A DNA stretch of 64,000 nt from Novosphingobium sp. KCTC 2891 (GCF_025938155.1 NZ_JAPCZG010000013.1:1-64000), one strand, 5' to 3'. Shown: positions 30,285 through 39,553, counted from the stretch's first letter. Program-made: numbers and translations. Notes: a model not told the origin generated them from the sequence alone.

Positions 30285-32879
30285 GTGGCTTTCACCCTCG
30301 CGACGCAGACCCATTTCGGCCAGGGCTGGAACATCGACTGGTTTTCCGGAGCGCTGCAAGCTGGCACCAGCCAGATTCGCGACGAAATCTCGTGGGGCGA
30401 GGCCGAAAAGGCTCCGGGCGTCTATGATTTCAGCGGTTCCAGGCTGGCCTGGATCGGCACGGCGCTGGCGCGGGGAGCGGACGTCACGCTCGTGTTCAAT
30501 CCCGCCAACCCGCTCTACGATGGCGGCCAGACGATCTACACCGATGCCGGGCGCGCCGCTTTCGCGAAATATATCGTGGCGGTGATGGAGCGCTTTCCGG
30601 GCGTGAGCGCGATCGAAATCGGTAACGAATACAATTCCAACTCTTTCGTGACCGGCACGGTGCTCAACGCCTCCACCTCGGACCGTGACCTCTACTACGC
30701 CAAGATGCTGGCGGCGGTGCAGACCGCGCTGGGCGACGCGCACGTGGACGTGACGGTGATCGGCGGATCGACCCATTCGATCCCGGTCGATTATTTCGCC
30801 GAGCTGAAGGCGCAGGGTGCGCTGGTTGGTCTCGATGCGATCTCGATCCATCCTTACACGACCCCGGCGGAGCAGCTCGAGGACCAGATCGGCGTGCTGC
30901 GTTCGGTGGTCGGCAATTCGATCGCGATCCGCGCCACCGAGTTCGGCCACGATTTCGCCTCGCTTGCCGATGCGCCGGCCTATCTTGCCAAGATGGCCAG
31001 CGCGATGGGCGCGGCGGGGATCGAAAACGCCACGTGGTATGCGCTGGCGCGGCAGAGCTGGTTCCCCAACATGGAAATGTGGGACCAGTCCACGGGCAAG
31101 CTGACTCCCGCGGGCGTCACGTTCTCCGTGCTGGAGGGGATGCTGGCGGAAAACGGCACGGTGACGCATCTCGCCACCAACGATTTCAGCTATCTTTATG
31201 CCTTCGGCACGCATTCGGCGGTGCTGTGGGGCGAGCCTGGCGCCGTGACCCTTGCCGCGGGCGTGACAGCCTATGACCTTGCCGGCAACGCGATCGCCAA
31301 TTTCGATGGCCGGATCAGCATGGACCAGCCGGTCATTCTCAAGAGCGGCGGTGCGATCACCGCGGCTTCGGTCACGTTCGCGCCCACGGCGCTGGTGGGG
31401 GATAGCTATCACCAGTTCGACGTGACCAACCCCGAAGGCGGCACCACCGGGTTCGAGGGGCCCTGGTCGTACTTCACGGAGAACGTCGGCACCGGCACGG
31501 TCACCCCGCTTCACACCATGGGCGGCGGGATGATGGCGGGCGAGCCGTGGACTCCCTATATCGGCAGCAACTGGCTGCGTCCGCTGGCGGTGACCGCAAC
31601 GACGATCGTGCCTGCCGATTTCGGCGGCGCCAATTCGTCGAGCAAGTATGCGGTGATCGAACGCTTCACCGTGTCTAAGACGGGCACCTACGCCCTTACC
31701 GGAGACTACGACGTGTCCGACAGCAGCAGCGACGGCGTGCTGCTGACCGTGCGCGTGAACGGCAGTGCGATTGCGAGCCAGGTCATCTACGATCCGGCGA
31801 ACGGCAACAAGTTCCACCTCGATCTGGCCGACGTCAGCCTCAAGGCGGGCGACAAGGTCGACTTCGTGCTCGATACCCGCGCCAATGCCGCCGGTGACAC
31901 CACGGAACGTCACGTTCAGGTCCTGATCGAAGGGTACACGTTCGTTTCGTCGAGCGGGAGCGACACCTTCGTGGGCAGCGCGGGCGGCTCGGACTATGTG
32001 ACCTTCGGCCTGGCGACGGGCGGGATCACCGCGGATCTCGAAAAGACCGGGGTCAATGTCACCGGCTTTGGCAACGATACGCTGACCGGGATCGAGAACC
32101 TGACCGGCTCGGCCTACAACGACGTGATCTACGGCAACGCCGCAGCCAATTCGATCAACGGCGGTGGCGGCGACGACAAGCTCTACGGGCGGGCGGGCGA
32201 TGACCTGCTGGTGGCGCGGGCGGGCGCAGACCTTCTCGACGGTGGGCTGGGCGCGGACCGGATGTATGGCGGGGCGGGCAACGACGTCTATTACGTGGAC
32301 AATGCGGGCGACCGCGTGATCGAATATGCCAACGAGGGCATCGACACCGTCTATTCGAGCATCAGCTGGACGCTGGGCGACAATGTCGAGAACCTGCGGA
32401 TGATGGGAGCCGCTGTCGTGAACGGCACCGGGAATGCCCTGAACAACGCCCTGGTCGCCAACGACGGCGCCAACCGGCTCTATGGCATGGCCGGGAACGA
32501 CGCATTGAACGGCGGTGGCGGCAACGACCTGCTCAATGGCGGCACCGGCGCCGATGTGCTGACCGGGGGCCTGGGCGCGGACCGTTTCGTGTTTACAAGC
32601 GTCGCGGACAGCCTGCCTACCGCGCGCGACCGGATCAACGATTTCAGCCGAACGCAGGGTGACCGCATCGACCTTTCGGGCATCGACGCGATCACGGGCG
32701 GGACGGACGACCCGTTCCATCTGGTCAGCAAGTTTGCCGGTCACGCCGGCGACCTGCTGGTCCAGAAGATGACCGGGTTCTACCGCGTTTCCGGCGATAT
32801 CAATGGCGACAAGGTCGCAGACTTCTCGTTCGACGTGGTGGCCGCTTCCGCGCTGGGCGCGGGCGACTTCATTCTGTGA
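30285..32879 (+). CDS. Secreted glycoside hydrolase (clan GH-A type) with RTX calcium-binding repeats
   Basis: This 864-residue protein has a TIM-barrel-like N-terminal domain with a probable acid/base Glu115 (EIGNEYNS) and nucleophile Glu219 (ATEFGHD). A central carbohydrate-binding-like beta domain spans about residues 370-550. The C-terminal half has hemolysin-type GGxGxDxLx repeats (GGGGDDKLYGRAGDDLL, GGLGADRMYGGAGNDVYYV, GGTGADVLTGGLGADRFVF). There is no N-terminal signal; the RTX tail predicts type I secretion. GTG 30285 follows AGGA with 9-base spacing. No transporter gene is adjacent. The substrate is unknown. Confidence 0.88.
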   Translation: MAFTLATQTHFGQGWNIDWFSGALQAGTSQIRDEISWGEAEKAPGVYDFSGSRLAWIGTALARGADVTLVFNPANPLYDGGQTIYTDAGRAAFAKYIVAVMERFPGVSAIEIGNEYNSNSFVTGTVLNASTSDRDLYYAKMLAAVQTALGDAHVDVTVIGGSTHSIPVDYFAELKAQGALVGLDAISIHPYTTPAEQLEDQIGVLRSVVGNSIAIRATEFGHDFASLADAPAYLAKMASAMGAAGIENATWYALARQSWFPNMEMWDQSTGKLTPAGVTFSVLEGMLAENGTVTHLATNDFSYLYAFGTHSAVLWGEPGAVTLAAGVTAYDLAGNAIANFDGRISMDQPVILKSGGAITAASVTFAPTALVGDSYHQFDVTNPEGGTTGFEGPWSYFTENVGTGTVTPLHTMGGGMMAGEPWTPYIGSNWLRPLAVTATTIVPADFGGANSSSKYAVIERFTVSKTGTYALTGDYDVSDSSSDGVLLTVRVNGSAIASQVIYDPANGNKFHLDLADVSLKAGDKVDFVLDTRANAAGDTTERHVQVLIEGYTFVSSSGSDTFVGSAGGSDYVTFGLATGGITADLEKTGVNVTGFGNDTLTGIENLTGSAYNDVIYGNAAANSINGGGGDDKLYGRAGDDLLVARAGADLLDGGLGADRMYGGAGNDVYYVDNAGDRVIEYANEGIDTVYSSISWTLGDNVENLRMMGAAVVNGTGNALNNALVANDGANRLYGMAGNDALNGGGGNDLLNGGTGADVLTGGLGADRFVFTSVADSLPTARDRINDFSRTQGDRIDLSGIDAITGGTDDPFHLVSKFAGHAGDLLVQKMTGFYRVSGDINGDKVADFSFDVVAASALGAGDFIL

Positions 32880-32883
32880 CGGG

Positions 32884-32917
32884 GGCGCGCGCCTTCCCGG
32901 CGGGGAAGGCGCGCGCC
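32884..32917. terminator. Strong hairpin between convergent genes
   Basis: A perfect 15-bp stem (GGCGCGCGCCTTCCC at 32884-32898 with its complement at 32903-32917) has a GGCG loop. It lies between the stop of the RTX glycosidase and the stop of the convergent aldo/keto reductase. No T-run is present on either side, so it may act as a rho-assisted or bidirectional barrier. Confidence 0.7.
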
Positions 32918-32921
32918 GCGT

Positions 32922-33938
32922 TCACCCCATCGGGTACATGATCTCGCGGCTGACGGCGTCGACCGCCTTGATCGCTTCATCGGGCAGGACGAGGTCGGCA
33001 GCGGCGAAGATCGGGGCGAGCTGTTCCTCGCAGCTGACGCCGACGATGGTCGAGGCGACGAAATCGTGCTGCTTCGACCACGCGACCGCGAAAGTCACGG
33101 GATCGAGGCCATGCTCGGCCGCGATGGCGGCGAAGCGCTCGGTGCTTGCCAGAGACTTGTCATTGACGAAGCGCCGGCCCATCTGCGCCTGGCGGCCGCC
33201 CATGTCGAGATAGCGCGAGAAGCGTGCGCCTTCGGGGCGGGCGCCGCCGTTGTACTTGCCGGCCAGCACGCCGCCGCCGATCGGCGAATAGGGGATCAGG
33301 CTGACCCCTTCCTTGCGGCAGACCTGCGCCAGCTCGTCCTCGAAGCGCCGATTGATGAGGCTGAAGTTGTTCTGGATCGTCTGGTAGCGCGTCGCACCGA
33401 GCTTTTCCGAGGCCGAGATCGACTTCATCAGGCCCCAGCTGGTTTCGTTCGAGCAGCCGGTGATCCGCACCTTGCCCGCGCGGACCAGTTCGTCGAGCAC
33501 TTCCATCGTCTCTTCATAGCCGGTGTCATGGTCGGGCCAGTGGGTCTGGTAGAGATCGATGTAGTCGGTGCCGAGCTTGGTCAGGCTGCCTTCGATCGCG
33601 GTGACGATGTTGCGGCGATCGAGCGCGGTCATGCCGTTGCGCAGCGGACTTTTGAACCAGACGTGGCTGGGACCGGACACCTTGGTGGCGAGGATGATGG
33701 CGTCGCGCGGCTTGGTCTTGAGCCACTTGCCGACGATCTCCTCGGTGCGGCCGACCCACTTGGTGTCGGGCGGGACGGGGTAGCCTTCGGCGGTATCGAA
33801 GAAATTGATGCCGGCATCGAACGACTGGTCGAGGATCCGCAGCGATGCGGCCTCGTCGGCCTGGCTGCCGAAGGTCATGGTGCCCATGCAGATGTCGGAA
33901 ACGACGATGGCGGAAGTGCCGAGGCGGCGGTGCTGCAT
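32922..33938 (-). CDS. Aldo/keto reductase
   Basis: This 338-residue TIM-barrel oxidoreductase uses NADPH. The catalytic tetrad can be seen in order: Asp and Tyr in FFDTAEGYPV, Lys in ILATKVSG, and His in LYQTHWPD. The C-terminal phosphate-binding segment is ASTIVGVSCEEQL. The family is of the Tas/YajO type, reducing aldehydes or ketones. The start at 33938 (MQHRRLG) is preferred over a longer frame to 33977. It is convergent with the glycosidase and divergent from hrpB. The physiological substrate is not predictable. Confidence 0.93.
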   Translation of the reverse strand: MQHRRLGTSAIVVSDICMGTMTFGSQADEAASLRILDQSFDAGINFFDTAEGYPVPPDTKWVGRTEEIVGKWLKTKPRDAIILATKVSGPSHVWFKSPLRNGMTALDRRNIVTAIEGSLTKLGTDYIDLYQTHWPDHDTGYEETMEVLDELVRAGKVRITGCSNETSWGLMKSISASEKLGATRYQTIQNNFSLINRRFEDELAQVCRKEGVSLIPYSPIGGGVLAGKYNGGARPEGARFSRYLDMGGRQAQMGRRFVNDKSLASTERFAAIAAEHGLDPVTFAVAWSKQHDFVASTIVGVSCEEQLAPIFAAADLVLPDEAIKAVDAVSREIMYPMG

Positions 33939-34042
33939 TGTTATGGGGTTCCCTTGCCCGTGGGTTGCATTTCGCAACCTGAGTGCCGGGCCAACGTGAC
34001 CGGGTCAAGACGTGGCTCTCGCGTTCGCCCGATGCAGGCGAT

Positions 34043-36520
34043 ATGGGCACGGCGGTGAGCGAGCTTCCGATCCATGCCGTGCTGCCCGAATTGCTGGGTG
34101 CCTTGCGTGACCACGCCGGCGCGGTGCTGATCGCCCCGCCGGGCGCGGGCAAGACCACGGCGGTGGCCCCGGCGCTGCTGGGCGAGGGCTGGTGCACGGG
34201 GCAGGTGATCGTGCTGTCCCCCCGGCGCGTGGCGGCGCGCGCGGCGGCGGAGCGCATGGCCGAGCAGATGGGCGAGGAAGCCGGCGGCACCATCGGCTAC
34301 GTCACCCGTCTGGACGCGAAACGGTCCGCGAAAACGCGCGTGCTGGTGATGACCGAGGCGATCTTCGTCTCCGCGATCCTGGCCGATCCGGAATTGCAAG
34401 GCGTGTCCGCGGTGCTGTTCGACGAGGCGCACGAACGGCATCTCGACAGCGACCTTGGCCTTGCGCTGGCGGTGGAAGCGCAAGGCGTGCTGCGCGAGGA
34501 CCTGCGCATTCTCGTCATGTCGGCCACGCTCGACGGGGCGCGCTTCGCGCAGCTTCTGGCGCGGGACGGGCAGCCGGCGCCGGTGGTGGAGAGCGCGGGC
34601 AAGGCCTGGCCGCTCGACATCCGCTGGCTGGGCGCGCGCGCCGATCTGAAAGTGGAGCAGCAGGTTGCCTCTGCCGTGATGCAGGCATGGCGCGAGGAGA
34701 CGGGCGACGTGCTCGCCTTTCTGCCCGGCGTGGCGCAGATCGAGCGCTGCGCCGACCTGCTGCGCGACAAGCTGCCGCAGGCGCTGGTCCTGCCGCTGCA
34801 TGGGCAGGTCGAACCGGCGGGCCAGCGCGCTGCCATCCGGCGCGATCCGCAAGGGCGGCGGCGCGTGGTGCTGGCGACCAGCATCGCCGAAACCTCACTG
34901 ACGCTGGACGGCGTTTCGGTGGTGGTGGATGCCGGGCTTTCGCGCCGTGCCGAGTTTGACAAGGTGGCGGGCGTGACCCGGCTGGTTACCCACCGCGCCA
35001 GCCAGGCGTCGGCGGCGCAGCGCGCGGGCCGCGCGGCGCGGCAGGGGCCGGGCGTGGCCTATCGCCTGTGGGAAGAGGCCGGACACGCGGGGCGCGCCGC
35101 TTTCGATCCGCCGGAAATGCTGACCAGCGACCTGACGCCGCTGGCCCTGACTCTGGCGCAGTGGGGCGCGGGCGATCCCCGCGCGATGGCATGGCTCGAT
35201 CCGCCGCCCGAAGCCGCGCTGGCCGCCGCGGAGGCGCAATTGCGCGCACTGGGGGCGCTCGATGCCGAAGGGCGGATCACGCCGCACGGCCGGGCAATGG
35301 CGCGGCTGCCGATGGAACCGGCACTGGCGCACATGATGCTGTTCGCGGCGCGGCACGGCGCAGAGCGGGACGCGGCGCGGATGGCACTGCTGTTGCAGGA
35401 GCGCGGGCTGGGCGGACGCGGCGAGGATCTGGCGCTGCGGCTGGATCGCTGGGCGGGCGAGCGCGGCGGCCGGGCCGAGGCTTCGCGCAAGCTGGCGGCG
35501 CGCTGGGCGGAAACGGCGGTGCGCGTGCTGGGGCAGGCGCCCGCGAAGCACGCGGCGCCCCCGCTTGCCGTGTTGCTGGCCGAAGCTTTCCCCGATCGGA
35601 TCGCGCGTGCGCGGTCGGGCAGCGGCGAGGAATGGCTTTCCGCCGGTGGGCGCGGCTACCGGCTCGATCCGGCTTCGCCGCTCGCCACCGCGAAGTGGCT
35701 GGTGATCGGCGACGCGCAGGGCGAGGCCAAGGGAGCGCGGATCATGGCGGCGGCGGCGCTGGACGAAGCCGACATCGCCCGCTGGCTGCCGCACCGGCTG
35801 GACGAACGCCATGCGCTGACCTGGAATGCGGACGAGCGCCGGGTGGAGGCGCGGCTGGAACGCCGGCTGGGCAGCATCGTGCTGGCGCGCGTGCCCGATC
35901 CGAAGCCCGACCCCGTCGCCGTCACCGCGCTGCTGGTGGAGCGGGTGCGCGCCGAAGGTCTGGGCGCACTGCCGCTGGGGGCAGGGGCCAAGGCGCTGAT
36001 CGTGCGCGGTACCTATGCCGGGCTGGAAGCGCTGTCCGAAGCGGCGCTGCTCGATTCGCTGAAGGACTGGCTGGCGCCGGTGCTGGCCGGGCGGCGCGAT
36101 CTCGACGTGGCCGGGGGCAAGCTCCACGAAGCGCTGCTGGGCCGGCTTGACTGGAACGAGCGGCAGTTGCTCGACAAGCTGGCGCCGGCCGAGTTCCGTT
36201 CGCCCGCCGGCACCAGCCACGCCATCGACTATGGTCACGAAGGCGGGCCGATGGTGGAATTGCGCGTGCAGGCGCTGTTCGGGCTGGACCGTCATCCTTG
36301 CGTGGGCCAGCCGCCACGGCCGCTGCTGCTGTCGCTGACTTCGCCCGGCGCCAAGCCGATCCAGACCACCGCCGACCTGCCGGGGTTCTGGCGCGGATCG
36401 TGGCGTGACGTGGTCAAGGACATGAAGGGCCGCTATCCCAAGCACCGCTGGCCGGACACGCCGTGGACCGAGGACCCCAGCCTGAAGACGCGCAACGCCT
36501 TCGAGGCATCACGGAAATAG
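34043..36520 (+). CDS. hrpB: ATP-dependent RNA helicase HrpB
   Basis: This 825-residue DEAH-box helicase has the Walker A loop GAGKTT at 34-39, DEAH at 127-130 (VLFDEAHERH), SAT at 160-162, and the QRAGRAAR motif VI. The C-terminal OB/HrpB-specific region ends with RYPKHRWPDTPW. It matches the full length of bacterial HrpB. The upstream in-frame start at 33983 lies in the promoter region shared with the aldo/keto reductase. ATG 34043 is chosen for the family N-terminus. The role of HrpB in alphaproteobacteria is only partly understood. Confidence 0.95.
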   Translation: MGTAVSELPIHAVLPELLGALRDHAGAVLIAPPGAGKTTAVAPALLGEGWCTGQVIVLSPRRVAARAAAERMAEQMGEEAGGTIGYVTRLDAKRSAKTRVLVMTEAIFVSAILADPELQGVSAVLFDEAHERHLDSDLGLALAVEAQGVLREDLRILVMSATLDGARFAQLLARDGQPAPVVESAGKAWPLDIRWLGARADLKVEQQVASAVMQAWREETGDVLAFLPGVAQIERCADLLRDKLPQALVLPLHGQVEPAGQRAAIRRDPQGRRRVVLATSIAETSLTLDGVSVVVDAGLSRRAEFDKVAGVTRLVTHRASQASAAQRAGRAARQGPGVAYRLWEEAGHAGRAAFDPPEMLTSDLTPLALTLAQWGAGDPRAMAWLDPPPEAALAAAEAQLRALGALDAEGRITPHGRAMARLPMEPALAHMMLFAARHGAERDAARMALLLQERGLGGRGEDLALRLDRWAGERGGRAEASRKLAARWAETAVRVLGQAPAKHAAPPLAVLLAEAFPDRIARARSGSGEEWLSAGGRGYRLDPASPLATAKWLVIGDAQGEAKGARIMAAAALDEADIARWLPHRLDERHALTWNADERRVEARLERRLGSIVLARVPDPKPDPVAVTALLVERVRAEGLGALPLGAGAKALIVRGTYAGLEALSEAALLDSLKDWLAPVLAGRRDLDVAGGKLHEALLGRLDWNERQLLDKLAPAEFRSPAGTSHAIDYGHEGGPMVELRVQALFGLDRHPCVGQPPRPLLLSLTSPGAKPIQTTADLPGFWRGSWRDVVKDMKGRYPKHRWPDTPWTEDPSLKTRNAFEASRK

Positions 36521-36609
36521 GGGGCGCAAGCAGGGAGGCAGGCAACCAGAGCGGCCTCCCCCTTTTTGCGCACTTGATTTGCGGCGCGATTCGCCCGAAA
36601 GCGCGCTCC

Positions 36610-36888
36610 ATGTCAGCACGCATCTACCAGCGCCCGAAGAATGCCATGCAGTCCGGCAAGGCCCGGACCAGCGACTGGCTGCTCGAATTCGAACAGTCGG
36701 AAGCCCGGCGACCCGATCCGCTGATGGGCTGGACCGGCTCCGGCGACACGCAGGTGCAGGTGACGCTCAAGTTCGCCTCGGTGGACGAAGCGAAGGCCTA
36801 TGCCGACAAGCACGGCATCGAGGCGCACGTGATCCCCACGCCGCCCAAGCGCCTGAAGCTCCAGAGCTACGCCGACAACTTCAAGTAA
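36610..36888 (+). CDS. NDUFS4-like NADH dehydrogenase (complex I) accessory subunit
   Basis: This 92-residue protein has the ETC complex I subunit conserved region: IYQRPKNAMQSGKA, then W-L-EFE, DPLMGWTGSGDT, FASVDEAKAYADKHGI and the terminal SYADNFK. This accessory subunit occurs in alphaproteobacteria and mitochondria and helps stabilise the NADH-binding module. ATG 36610 gives the typical length. A longer frame from 36463 overlaps hrpB and is rejected. It stands apart from the nuo operon, which is usual. Confidence 0.93.
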   Translation: MSARIYQRPKNAMQSGKARTSDWLLEFEQSEARRPDPLMGWTGSGDTQVQVTLKFASVDEAKAYADKHGIEAHVIPTPPKRLKLQSYADNFK

Positions 36889-36938
36889 GTCTCTCTCCGG
36901 ACGAGGCTGGACAAAGCCCGGCCGACCCACCATATGGC

Positions 36939-37033
36939 GCTCCGGGAGTCGGGTGGACGTTTGCGTTCGCCAACCTGGTCAGGTCCGGAAGGAAGCAGCC
37001 ACAACGAGTTGCGGCGGGTCGCTCGGCTCCTCT
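36939..37033 (+). ncRNA. ffs: Signal recognition particle 4.5S RNA (bacterial small SRP RNA)
   Basis: The universally conserved apical loop GGTCAGGTCCGGAAGGAAGC is present at 36978-36997. It is flanked by pairing arms: GGAGTCG near 36945-36951 can pair with CGGCTCC at 37024-37030. The element is followed by a terminator. Ends are estimated from stem pairing and the usual length of about 95-100 bases. It forms the RNA scaffold for Ffh in protein targeting. Confidence 0.95.
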
Positions 37034-37041
37034 GAATTTGG

Positions 37042-37068
37042 AAAAGGCGGCTGCGGGCCGCCTTTTTT
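37042..37068 (+). terminator. Rho-independent terminator of the SRP RNA
   Basis: A perfect 10-bp stem (AAAAGGCGGC at 37042-37051 with GCCGCCTTTT at 37057-37066), a 5-base loop and a T-run to 37068 directly follow the ffs gene. Confidence 0.95.
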
Positions 37069-37079
37069 ATTGCCCGCGG

Positions 37080-37568
37080 TCAGTCCCCTGCCGCCGCTTT
37101 CATGCGGCTGCGCGCTTCGGCGCGCGAGCCGGTGGCGGGGATGAGGCCGGCGACCTTGCCGAGGCCGAAAGGCGGCATGTTGCCATAGATCGTCTCGTGC
37201 GCGCCCGCCGCGACCGCGTAGGTTTCGTGGAAGATGCCCACCGTGCCGTCGTTGCCCACCGCCTTGTTGAACGCGGTCCATGCGGGCCAGTGGCGGCGAT
37301 CCCGCGCGCGGGCATAGGTTTCGAGCGAATCGAAATCGCGCCAGTACTGCGTCAGCATGATCGTGCGCGGTCCGGCGAGGGCCATCTGGTAGCCCAGGAA
37401 GCCGCTGTCCCGATCTTGCGAAAGTTCCGTCAGCATCGGTCCCATCGCGCGCACCACCGGGAGCCATTTGCCGGGCCTGAGCAGCCGGTTGATCCGCATC
37501 CCGATCAGGAACACGACCAGCGGGCCTTCGTGAGCGGCGGTAAAACGCCCTGGGTGAAGCGTTGTCAT
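37080..37568 (-). CDS. DUF4188 domain protein
   Basis: This 162-residue protein of the DUF4188 family contains FLIGMRINRLLRPGKWLPV, DSGFLGYQM and MLTQYWRDFDSLETYARA, which resemble the dimeric alpha+beta barrel / antibiotic-biosynthesis monooxygenase-like fold. The reaction is unknown. ATG 37568 is preceded by a perfect AGGAGG (37575-37580), which itself overlaps the first of two TetR-like operators. The gene is divergent from dnaX, so its promoter lies in the 116-base gap. Function in detoxification is inferred from the operators only. Confidence 0.9.
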   Translation of the reverse strand: MTTLHPGRFTAAHEGPLVVFLIGMRINRLLRPGKWLPVVRAMGPMLTELSQDRDSGFLGYQMALAGPRTIMLTQYWRDFDSLETYARARDRRHWPAWTAFNKAVGNDGTVGIFHETYAVAAGAHETIYGNMPPFGLGKVAGLIPATGSRAEARSRMKAAAGD

Positions 37569-37577
37569 GCATGGCCT

Positions 37578-37614
37578 CCTATCACAGATAGGCTCTCTTC
37601 CTATCACAGATAGG
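37578..37614. promoter_or_regulatory. Twin TetR-like operators upstream of the DUF4188 gene
   Basis: Two identical copies of CCTATCACAGATAGG occur at 37578-37592 and 37600-37614, with starts 22 bases apart, about two helical turns. Each is a palindrome with arms CCTATC/GATAGG around ACA, closely like tet-type operators. The first overlaps the ribosome binding site. A TetR-family repressor is expected, but none is encoded in the window. Confidence 0.75.
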
Positions 37615-37684
37615 AAAGCAATCCACGACGAAGTCGCCGCGCCCCCTTCGACAAGTGCGGCGCGAGCCCCTACTTAGGCAGGCG

Positions 37685-39553
37685 ATGGCCGAATCCACCG
37701 ACATGTTTGGCGAAACGCCCGAAGACGAGGATGGCCCCAGCGCGGCCGAACTGGAAGCAGCGGGGCAGTCCTCGATGTTTGGCGAGCCTGCGCCGACCGC
37801 AGAGCCCGTGGCCGAGGCGGTGCCTGCACCCGCACCTGCGCCCACGCCTTCGCCCGAAATCGCGGCGGCTCCTGAACCTGCGGCCAAGGCCGCGCCGGTG
37901 CAGCCCTATCGGGTGCTGGCGCGCAAGTATCGGCCGCAGACCTTTTCCGAGCTGATCGGGCAGGAAGCGATGGTCCAGACGCTGGGCAACGCGATCCGCC
38001 GCGACCGGCTGGCCCATGCCTTCCTGATGACCGGCGTGCGCGGGGTGGGCAAGACGTCCACCGCGCGGCTGATCGCCAAGGCGCTGAACTGCATCGGCCC
38101 CGACGGGCAGGGCGGGCCGACGATCGATCCGTGCGGCCAGTGCGAGCCTTGCGTCGCCATCGCCGAGGGCCGTCACATCGACGTGATCGAGATGGACGCG
38201 GCGAGCCACACCGGCGTGGACGACGTGCGCGAGATCATCGAGGCGGTGCGCTATGCGGCGGTCTCGGCGCGCTACAAGATCTACATCATCGATGAGGTCC
38301 ACATGCTCTCGCGCAACGCGTTCAACGCGCTGCTCAAGACGCTGGAGGAGCCGCCGGCGCACGTGAAGTTCCTGTTCGCCACGACCGAGGTGGACAAGCT
38401 GCCGGTGACGGTGCTCAGCCGCTGCCAGCGGTTCGACCTGCGGCGCATCCAGACGAAGGTGCTGGCCGCGCATTTTGCGCGCGTGTGCGGAGCGGAAGGC
38501 GTCGAGGCCGAGGACGAGGCGCTGGCGATGGTCGCCGCCGCCGCCGAGGGATCGGTGCGCGACGGGTTGTCGATCCTCGACCAGGCGATCAGCCATGCGG
38601 ACATGGCGGGCGGCGACAAGGTCACCGCCGAGCAGGTTCGCGAAATGCTCGGCCTGGCCGACAAGACCATGCAGCGCAGGCTGTTCGCGTCCGTGCTGGG
38701 GGGCGAAGGCTCCGCGCTGCTTGAGGAAGTGGCGCACCAGTATGCGCTGGGGATCGAGCCGATCGCGATGATGCGCGCGCAGATGGACCTGGTCCACCGG
38801 GTGACGGTGGCGCAGGTCGCGGGCGCAGCCGACGCCCGATCGGCGGAGGAGCGCGCGGCGCTGGACGAATGGGCCAAGGCGCTTGCACCCGGCCAGCTTC
38901 ACCGCCTGTGGCAGCTTCTCCTGAAGGGCCATGACGAAGTGAAGGGCGCGCCCGATCCGCTGGTGGCGGCGCAGATGGCGCTGCTGCGCGTGCTCCACGC
39001 CTCGGAAATGCCCGATCCTTCGGGGCTGGTGCGCAAGCTGGAGGAAATCGCGGCGCGGCCGGTGACGGTGGTGGCGGCCGCCGAGAGCGCGGGCGGCGAT
39101 GGCCCGGCGATGCTGGCGGCACCGATGATGCCCGCCGCAGCGCCAGCGCCGATCGCGCCTGACTGGGAAGCGCTGGTCGAGCAGGTCGAGAATATGTCGC
39201 CGCTGACGGGATCGTCGATGCGGCTTTCGGTGCGGGTGATCGAGCTGAAGCCGGGCCACTTGCGCTATGAACAGGCGCCTGGCCTGCCGGGCGATCCTTC
39301 GCAGGACATCCGCAAGGCGTTGCAGGCCGTGACCGGCGAGGCGTGGCAGGTGGAACGCGTAGCGGCCGGCGATGGTGTGACCGCGCTGCCGAGCCTTGTC
39401 GAGGTGAAGGAACTGCGCGAAAAGCAGGCGGAAGCGGAAATGATGGACGATCCGCTGGTGAAGGCGGCCTTTGCCGCATTCCCCGGCGCGCGGATCGTCG
39501 ATGAAGACAGCTCTTCGGAGCATTCGAACAGACCCTGGAGCAGGCGCGCATGA
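37685..39553 (+). CDS. dnaX: DNA polymerase III subunits gamma and tau
   Basis: This 622-residue clamp loader ATPase has Walker A GVRGVGKTST (117-126), four zinc-binding cysteines (136, 150, 153, 156), Walker B YIIDEVHML, and the sensor region SRCQRFDLRRI. The C-terminal tau-like domain follows. About 75 residues rich in proline and alanine precede the ATPase core and contain MFGE twice. A GTG at 37655 is possible, but ATG 37685 fits better. The stop overlaps the next gene by four bases (ATGA). No slippery heptamer for gamma production was noticed. Confidence 0.97.
   Translation: MAESTDMFGETPEDEDGPSAAELEAAGQSSMFGEPAPTAEPVAEAVPAPAPAPTPSPEIAAAPEPAAKAAPVQPYRVLARKYRPQTFSELIGQEAMVQTLGNAIRRDRLAHAFLMTGVRGVGKTSTARLIAKALNCIGPDGQGGPTIDPCGQCEPCVAIAEGRHIDVIEMDAASHTGVDDVREIIEAVRYAAVSARYKIYIIDEVHMLSRNAFNALLKTLEEPPAHVKFLFATTEVDKLPVTVLSRCQRFDLRRIQTKVLAAHFARVCGAEGVEAEDEALAMVAAAAEGSVRDGLSILDQAISHADMAGGDKVTAEQVREMLGLADKTMQRRLFASVLGGEGSALLEEVAHQYALGIEPIAMMRAQMDLVHRVTVAQVAGAADARSAEERAALDEWAKALAPGQLHRLWQLLLKGHDEVKGAPDPLVAAQMALLRVLHASEMPDPSGLVRKLEEIAARPVTVVAAAESAGGDGPAMLAAPMMPAAAPAPIAPDWEALVEQVENMSPLTGSSMRLSVRVIELKPGHLRYEQAPGLPGDPSQDIRKALQAVTGEAWQVERVAAGDGVTALPSLVEVKELREKQAEAEMMDDPLVKAAFAAFPGARIVDEDSSSEHSNRPWSRRA

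Noticed and set aside
36579..37613. Frame of 344 codons across 36.6-37.6 kb
   Set aside because: It passes through the complex I subunit in another frame, the SRP RNA and its terminator.
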